This document shows, piece by piece, positions 32,101-35,763 of a stretch of 35,763 nucleotides of DNA. The notes below the pieces were generated by a model. It was given only the letters and a program-made list of their open reading frames with translations. It was not told the origin of the DNA and did not search any database. Both the position numbers and the translations under genes were made by a program. Source of the DNA: JBJFCE01 sp964437825 (GTDB lineage: Bacteria; Bacillota; Clostridia; Lachnospirales; Lachnospiraceae); contig CAYTIH010000026.1 in assembly GCA_964437825.1 (NCBI GenBank), forward strand, positions 1-35,763, read 5' to 3'. Numbering within the stretch: the first letter of the stretch is position 1; each line of letters opens with the position of its first letter.

Positions 32101-32705
32101 ATCTGCTTTTCCTGCTCGGACAGAATGTCGTTCACACGGATCAGATTCTGCTGTTCGTCTTCCAGCTTCTTTTGCGCGGTCAGCTTTCTTCTCTTGAATT
32201 TTACGATACCGGCAGCTTCATCAAACAATTCCCTGCGGTCCTCCGGCTTTCCGCTCAGAATCTGGTCGATCTGTCCCTGTCCGATAATGGAATAGCCCTC
32301 TTTACCGATACCGGTATCATAAAAAAGCTCATTCACATCCTTTAATCTGCAGGGTGATCCGTTTATCAGATATTCGCTTTCACCGGAGCGGTATAATCTT
32401 CTGGCCACAGTCACTTCATCATAGTCAATTGCAAGCTGGTGGTCGGCATTATCAAGCGTAATCGCAACATATGCAAAGCCAAGCGGTTTTCTGGTTTCCG
32501 TACCCGAAAAAATAACATCCTGCATGGATGCTCCGCGCAGCTGCTTGATTCTCTGCTCTCCAAGCACCCAGCGCACCGCGTCCGCTACATTACTTTTTCC
32601 CGAACCGTTAGGTCCCACAATACCCGTGATTCCGTTATGAAACTGGAAATTGATTTTATTTGCAAAGGACTTAAAGCCCTGTACCTCTATACTCTTTAAA
32701 TACAT
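29145..32705 (-). CDS. smc: Chromosome segregation ATPase SMC
   Basis: 1186 residues, full family length. The N-terminal head has Walker A GPNGSGKSN (31-39). A coiled coil (about 165-500), the hinge (about 505-665, with GVIGMADELV and GGAISGGAFKNNSNLLGRRR) and the returning coiled coil follow. The C-terminal head has MSGGEKALTAIALLFAIQ and Walker B FCLLDEIEAALDE. It forms the condensin-like complex that organises the chromosome. It starts one base into the rnc stop codon (TGATG overlap), implying coupling. The acidic and Gln-rich coils show no breaks. Confidence 0.98.
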   Translation of the reverse strand: MYLKSIEVQGFKSFANKINFQFHNGITGIVGPNGSGKSNVADAVRWVLGEQRIKQLRGASMQDVIFSGTETRKPLGFAYVAITLDNADHQLAIDYDEVTVARRLYRSGESEYLINGSPCRLKDVNELFYDTGIGKEGYSIIGQGQIDQILSGKPEDRRELFDEAAGIVKFKRRKLTAQKKLEDEQQNLIRVNDILSEQEKQIAPLEKQSEKAKVYLKKKEELKAYDVNVFLLENQRIREQLISVEEKYRIASGDLEQTTQKHDLIRSEYEQIEQQIEQLNEEIEKARTSLTDTSVMRGKLEGEINVLKEQIHSAEGNQSHFRTRLDNLNEDIRLKTVEKDSILAEKKLIDDKLAQVEAAREEARNSLLEVQSRIESLNSGIEEDKNTIISALNERATIKSQMGRLDSMMEQVSIRKAELSSRLIRAKSDEEEQDAVIRELEQEFEAVTKEIGELNHSKKSMEDRAGQIKLELTGMDAKLRETQELYHQEKSKLDTITNLTERYEGYGSSIRKVMECKEKDKGIIGVVADIIKVEKKYETAIETALGGNIQNIVTDNEETAKRMIGFLKENRFGRATFLPLTSITSPQEFKNPEALNETGVIGMADELVSIDEKYRNVAKSMLGRILVVDHVDNAVKIARKFGYGIRMVTIEGELLVPGGAISGGAFKNNSNLLGRRREMDELEKKVQKLDQEIEKLQDGITAIKEERNVLRVRIEEVKNRIQDMFIKQNTARLNVIKAQERKEETTKGFGELKTEQSSIEEKVREIESSKAEILRRLSDSEKLEQELTEKIAVCQTELEEVRQTETEKSAKAASWDVEVQKMLQKQEFEQQNVNRIDGELMRLQDDLSEIEESLKNNEQDVAHKKESIEQIIQTIEAAGTAQSETQEKLKADTALRDELSGKQKNFFKEREDLSERMSALDKEVYRLNAQKEKMEESIEAQINYMWNEYEITLSDAASLRDEEMNDLPMMKKEIADLKDQIRKLGDVNVNAIEDYKNLMERYTFLKTQHDDLVEAEKTLQGIITELDTAMRTQFKEKFADICREFDKVFKELFGGGKGELELQEDEDILEAGIRIIAQPPGKKLQNMMQMSGGEKALTAIALLFAIQNLKPSPFCLLDEIEAALDENNVGRFAKYLHKLTKHTQFIVITHRRGTMEKVDRLYGITMQEKGVSALVSVNLIDKELDN

Positions 32706-33394
32706 CAGAATATTACCTTCCCTGATTTTTTCATTTGCAGCAGAACCTGATATGCAGCCTCCTGCTCTGCGGACTTTTTATTTTTTCCGGTGCCGGACGC
32801 CGCTTTCTTACCGTCTATCAGCACATCCACGCAAAATACCTTATCATGATCCGGACCTTTCTCCTCGACCAGCTCATAGGCAATGGTTTTTCCGGGCGTT
32901 TTTTGAATCTGCTCCTGCAAAATGGTCTTACTGTCATAAAACAGCTGTTTTTCCTCCAGATCATTTAAAATAAATTCCATGATAAAGGCTTTCGCAGATT
33001 CGAGCCCGCCGTCCAAAAAAATAGCCCCGGTGATCGCTTCCATAACATCGCTGGTTACGGATGCGCGGTTTCTTCCTCCGGTTGCTTCCTCTCCCTTTCC
33101 AAGAAACAGATACTTCCCAAGCTCCAAATCCTTCGCGCAATAAGCAAGGGACGGCTCACATACCATGGACGCCCGCATTTTGGTCAGTTGTCCTTCCGGC
33201 AGGTTTGGAAATTTGCAATATAGAAACTCACTCGAAACCATCTCCAAAACCGCATCTCCCAAAAATTCCAGACGTTCATAATCACCGCACTTATTAATTT
33301 TACGCTCATTGGCATAAGAGCTGTGCGTGAGCGCCTGCCTAAGCAGCTTTTCATCATAAAAATGATATCCGATCTTCTCCTGTAAAAGATCCAT
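32705..33394 (-). CDS. rnc: Ribonuclease III
   Basis: 229 residues. It cleaves double-stranded RNA in rRNA processing. The signature ERLEFLGDAVLEM is at about 40-52, a second catalytic acidic pair in SDVMEAITGAIFLDGG, and the dsRNA-binding domain at about 155-225 (PGKTIAYELVEEKGPDHDKV, SGTGKNKKSAEQEAA). I prefer ATG at 33394 with GGAAGG upstream; a TTG five codons earlier, preceded by GGAG, is possible. It follows acpP through a strong hairpin. Confidence 0.97.
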   Translation of the reverse strand: MDLLQEKIGYHFYDEKLLRQALTHSSYANERKINKCGDYERLEFLGDAVLEMVSSEFLYCKFPNLPEGQLTKMRASMVCEPSLAYCAKDLELGKYLFLGKGEEATGGRNRASVTSDVMEAITGAIFLDGGLESAKAFIMEFILNDLEEKQLFYDSKTILQEQIQKTPGKTIAYELVEEKGPDHDKVFCVDVLIDGKKAASGTGKNKKSAEQEAAYQVLLQMKKSGKVIF

Positions 33395-33446
33395 TGTATA
33401 TCCTTCCAAGCTTTTTCTCCTTTTGGGTTAACCAATATACATCGAA

Positions 33447-33480
33447 TGGAAAAGCCCTGAAAATTCAGGGCTTTTCCATT
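33447..33480. terminator. Perfect bidirectional terminator-like palindrome between acpP and rnc
   Basis: TGGAAAAGCCCTGAA and its exact complement are separated by AA, giving a 15-bp stem with A/T-rich ends. It begins about 20 bases after the acpP stop. The downstream genes rnc, smc and ftsY have no obvious promoter between this hairpin and rnc, so it must be leaky or they have a promoter I missed. Confidence 0.75.
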
Positions 33481-33499
33481 ACCATTCACCGGACTTGTC

Positions 33500-33733
33500 C
33501 TATTCACGAACCGATTTTTTCAAAAGGTCAAGCGCTTCCTCCACCGTACTGATGGTCTCTACCTTGTTCGGATCTATTTCGATATCAAATTCACTTTCTA
33601 TTCCCATCATAATCTGATATACATCGAGCGAATCCGCTCCCAGATCCTCCATAAATGTCGTTTTCAGTGTGATCTCGTTTGGATCCACATTTAAAACCGA
33701 TGCGATCACCTGTTTTAATTTATCAAACTCCAT
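33500..33733 (-). CDS. acpP: Acyl carrier protein
   Basis: 77 residues, acidic. The phosphopantetheine site is Ser35 in DLGADSLDVYQIMMGIE. It carries acyl chains in fatty acid synthesis. AGAAGG precedes the ATG. It lies 104 bases after plsX, whose product uses acyl-ACP, so the pair is functionally linked. Confidence 0.97.
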   Translation of the reverse strand: MEFDKLKQVIASVLNVDPNEITLKTTFMEDLGADSLDVYQIMMGIESEFDIEIDPNKVETISTVEEALDLLKKSVRE

Positions 33734-33836
33734 ATTATATGAACCTTCTTTCGTCGTATCATGATAAGATCCTCTGATCAGGACTCCTATGTAATGTCAT
33801 TTTCCTTTCATCCCCCGGTCAGACATTTGCTGCAGA

Positions 33837-34853
33837 CTATTCTTCATCTTTTGTCTTTAGCATATCCCTGATCTTCTCATTGATTCCCTGTTCCTTAAAG
33901 GTCAGGCACTGGAATATGGAATTCTTGATTTCACCTGACTTGGCGCTGCCATGCGTCTTGACTACCAGTCCGTTTAACCCCAGCATAGGCGCACCGCCAT
34001 ACTGCTCTAAATCAAATTCCTTCAAAGTATCTTTCAGTGCGGGTTTTACCAAAAGCGCCCCCAGTTTTGACCGGAAGGAACTCATCATGCCCTGCTTGAT
34101 TTTTTTCACAAGGGAAGCGCCAACGCCCTCATACATCTTTAAAACCACATTTCCGACGAAGGCCTCGCAAACAATTACATCCGCATAGCCGCTTGGAATA
34201 TCCCTTGCCTCCACACTGCCGATGAAATTGATATCCGGGCAGTTCTTTAGCAGCGGAAAGGTCTCTTTTACAAGCGCATTTCCTTTTTCCTCTTCGGCAC
34301 CGTTATTCACAATACCCACTCTCGGATTTTTGACACCCATCACGTGTTCCATATAAATGGAGCCCATTTTGGCAAACTGCACAAGGTGTGAAGGTCTTGC
34401 ATCGACATTTGCTCCGCAGTCAATCAAAAGAGAGGCTCCCTTTTCCGTCGGAATTAACGGTGCAAGAGGCGGCCTTTCTACACCTTTGATTCTGCCTACC
34501 AGAACCTGTCCGCCTACCAGATTGGCACCGGTACTGCCGGCGGATACATACGCATCGCATTTTCCCGCCTTAACATCCAGCATCGCTTTCACAATGGAAG
34601 AATCCTTTTTTCCGCGGATTGCCATAACCGGCGGCTCGGCTGTCTCGATTTTCTCCGAACAATTTACGATTTCCACCTGCGCAGGGTCATACTGATACTT
34701 TTTCAGTTCTTCTTTGATTACTTCTTCTTTTCCATATAATACAACCTGAATCTTCTTATTTTCCGAAATTGCAGCTATCGCACCCTTAACCGGTTCCACC
34801 GGTGCGAAATCACCGCCCATTACATCTACCGCCACGCGAACATAATCATCCAT
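33837..34853 (-). CDS. plsX: Phosphate acyltransferase PlsX
   Basis: 338 residues. It converts acyl-ACP to acyl-phosphate for phospholipid synthesis at the membrane. Signatures: VRVAVDVMGGDFAPVEPVKG, SAGSTGANLVGG, ERPPLAPLIPT, VGIVNNGAEEEKGN and YGGAPMLGLNGLVVKTHGSA. GGAGGT stands six bases before the ATG at 34853; a GTG at 34859 in the same frame is too near it. It has its own promoter (34885-34913) just past the rpmF terminator. Confidence 0.97.
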   Translation of the reverse strand: MDDYVRVAVDVMGGDFAPVEPVKGAIAAISENKKIQVVLYGKEEVIKEELKKYQYDPAQVEIVNCSEKIETAEPPVMAIRGKKDSSIVKAMLDVKAGKCDAYVSAGSTGANLVGGQVLVGRIKGVERPPLAPLIPTEKGASLLIDCGANVDARPSHLVQFAKMGSIYMEHVMGVKNPRVGIVNNGAEEEKGNALVKETFPLLKNCPDINFIGSVEARDIPSGYADVIVCEAFVGNVVLKMYEGVGASLVKKIKQGMMSSFRSKLGALLVKPALKDTLKEFDLEQYGGAPMLGLNGLVVKTHGSAKSGEIKNSIFQCLTFKEQGINEKIRDMLKTKDEE

Positions 34854-34884
34854 AACCACACCTCCACAAAAAGTCTCTTTATAA

Positions 34885-34913
34885 ACTATACTAAACCGCT
34901 AATCAAAAATCAA
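34885..34913 (-). promoter_or_regulatory. Promoter of plsX
   Basis: On the minus strand TTGATT (34908-34913), 17 bases, TATAGT (34885-34890). It directly abuts the T-tract of the rpmF terminator. Confidence 0.7.
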
Positions 34914-34942
34914 GAAAAAAAGACATTCCCAAAGGAATGTCT
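34914..34942 (-). terminator. Intrinsic terminator after rpmF
   Basis: On the minus strand AGACATTCC-TTTG-GGAATGTCT is followed by a run of seven T. It lies 17 bases past the rpmF stop. Confidence 0.9.
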
Positions 34943-34958
34943 TTTACTCACACTGAAA

Positions 34959-35138
34959 TTAATCAACTGTGATGATCTCTTTCTTATTATAAGATCCACA
35001 TTTCTTGCATACTCTGTGAGGCGCCATAAGAGCGCCGCATTTGCTGCATTTTACTAAAGTAGGAGCACTCATTTTCCAGTTTGCTCTTCTCTTATCTCTT
35101 CTGCCTTTGGAAGATTTATTCTTAGGACAAATAGACAT
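34959..35138 (-). CDS. rpmF: 50S ribosomal protein L32
   Basis: 59 residues, read directly from the sequence: MSICPKNKSSKGRRDKRRAN, then a zinc ribbon with CSKCG and CKKCG (four cysteines, the zinc-binding form). It ends NKKEIITVD. AAGGAGGTG within the end of the DUF177 gene is its SD. The tight DUF177-rpmF pair is conserved across bacteria. The gene is terminated by the hairpin at 34914-34942. Confidence 0.97.
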   Translation of the reverse strand: MSICPKNKSSKGRRDKRRANWKMSAPTLVKCSKCGALMAPHRVCKKCGSYNKKEIITVD

Positions 35139-35140
35139 CG

Positions 35141-35683
35141 TTACACCTCCTTATTCGCGTTGAAAATATCCTTAATGGCTGCCATTCTGGGATCGGGAAC
35201 AAATGTATCGCATCCGCATTCCCCAGTATTCAGGTCTTTGCCGCATTTCATGCAAATTCCTTTGCAATCGGGCCTGCACAGAACCTTGGTTGGCCAGTGC
35301 ATTATTATCTCACTGTCTACAAGAGTCTTTATGTTCAGCTGATAGCCTTCCATATAAATCTGTTCGTCCGCATCCGCATTTTCAGGTATGACATCCGGTG
35401 CATATACATCCAGTTCAAACGAAAGCTCCATGTCATACTGTATCGGCTTTAAGCACCTGTCACAGCATAACTCAAATGTTACGCAGCCTCTTCCATCCAC
35501 ATGCGCCTTCCCATTTGAAAGCTCATTTCCGTCAGAAACGCCGGATACCGTGATCTGAATAGGCACTCCCTTTACCACTCTGTGTTCCTTCCCAAACACC
35601 TCCACGGATTTTCCCTCCATGGAATATTGCTGCGTTAGGACACAGCCCTGCGATGTGAATACTTCCGACAAATTCATTAACAT
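35141..35683 (-). CDS. DUF177 (YceD-like) protein
   Basis: 180 residues. A conserved region includes CVTFELCCDRCLKPIQYDME with a CxxC, and a C-terminal Cys-rich knuckle with LCRPDCKGICMKCGKDLNTG and ECGCD. Homologues are linked to rpmF and in some bacteria to 23S rRNA accumulation. AGGAG precedes the ATG at 35683; the next Met (35677) is an alternative. It heads the operon behind a consensus promoter. It overlaps rpmF translation signals at its 3' end. Confidence 0.92.
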   Translation of the reverse strand: MLMNLSEVFTSQGCVLTQQYSMEGKSVEVFGKEHRVVKGVPIQITVSGVSDGNELSNGKAHVDGRGCVTFELCCDRCLKPIQYDMELSFELDVYAPDVIPENADADEQIYMEGYQLNIKTLVDSEIIMHWPTKVLCRPDCKGICMKCGKDLNTGECGCDTFVPDPRMAAIKDIFNANKEV

Positions 35684-35709
35684 AACTGACTCCTATCCAC
35701 ACTCATTCG

Positions 35710-35738
35710 ATTATACATAGCAAATATCCGTTTGTCAA
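35710..35738 (-). promoter_or_regulatory. Consensus promoter of the DUF177-rpmF unit
   Basis: On the minus strand TTGACA (35733-35738), exactly 17 bases, TATAAT (35710-35715), with transcription starting near 35703 and the SD about 15 bases further on. Confidence 0.93.
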
Positions 35739-35763
35739 TCCATTTTTTTAAAGTTATTCTTCT

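Overview
The window looks like a chromosomal segment of a Lachnospiraceae-type Clostridia (inference). The evidence is moderate GC, strong Shine-Dalgarno (SD) sites, consensus housekeeping promoters, a T-box leader on tyrS, and the Firmicutes gene orders DUF177-rpmF-plsX-acpP-rnc-smc-ftsY and ylxM-ffh-rpsP-khpA-rimM-trmD-rplS-lepB-rbgA-lepB-rnhB. Every gene I accept as intact is on the minus strand, so transcription runs from high to low coordinates.

Right part (about 14.1-35.8 kb): a dense housekeeping block. From the right edge it holds DUF177/YceD, ribosomal protein L32, PlsX, acyl carrier protein, RNase III, SMC and FtsY (lipid synthesis, RNA processing, chromosome organisation, SRP receptor), then threonine ammonia-lyase and a YitT membrane protein. 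Next come YlxM-Ffh-S16-KhpA-RimM-TrmD-L19, two signal peptidases I flanking the GTPase RbgA, RNase HII, a FliK/YlqG-like protein with its small FlhB-C/YlqH-like partner, a YraN nuclease-fold protein and a PgeF/YfiH laccase-domain protein. Promoters are visible before DUF177, plsX, ylxM and rplS, and terminators after rpmF, acpP, khpA and rplS.

Middle part (about 8.6-14 kb): a two-component system (OmpR-type regulator plus an 808-residue membrane kinase), a beta-galactosidase scrap abutting the kinase end, an AT-rich repeat array, and tyrS behind a complete promoter, T-box leader and terminator.

Left part (1-8.6 kb): an accessory region full of gene decay. Intact genes are a ferritin-like protein, two membrane-anchored transglutaminase-like proteins and a TetR regulator translationally coupled to an SAM methyltransferase. 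Between them lie at least five broken genes: a triple-lesion membrane protein gene, an ABC transporter with an internal deletion, an alpha/beta-hydrolase tail joined to two foreign fragments, and a frameshifted gene before tyrS. The left edge has two copies of a long hairpin repeat around a cloverleaf-like inverted repeat.

The most unusual signal is a family of short intergenic elements combining a GTAAAC-containing palindrome with a built-in SD and start-codon context. They form the 5' leaders of the histidine kinase and yitT genes, with one orphan copy at 6.25 kb and a possible divergent copy before lepB. The yitT copy also contains a seven-codon leader ORF with its own SD.
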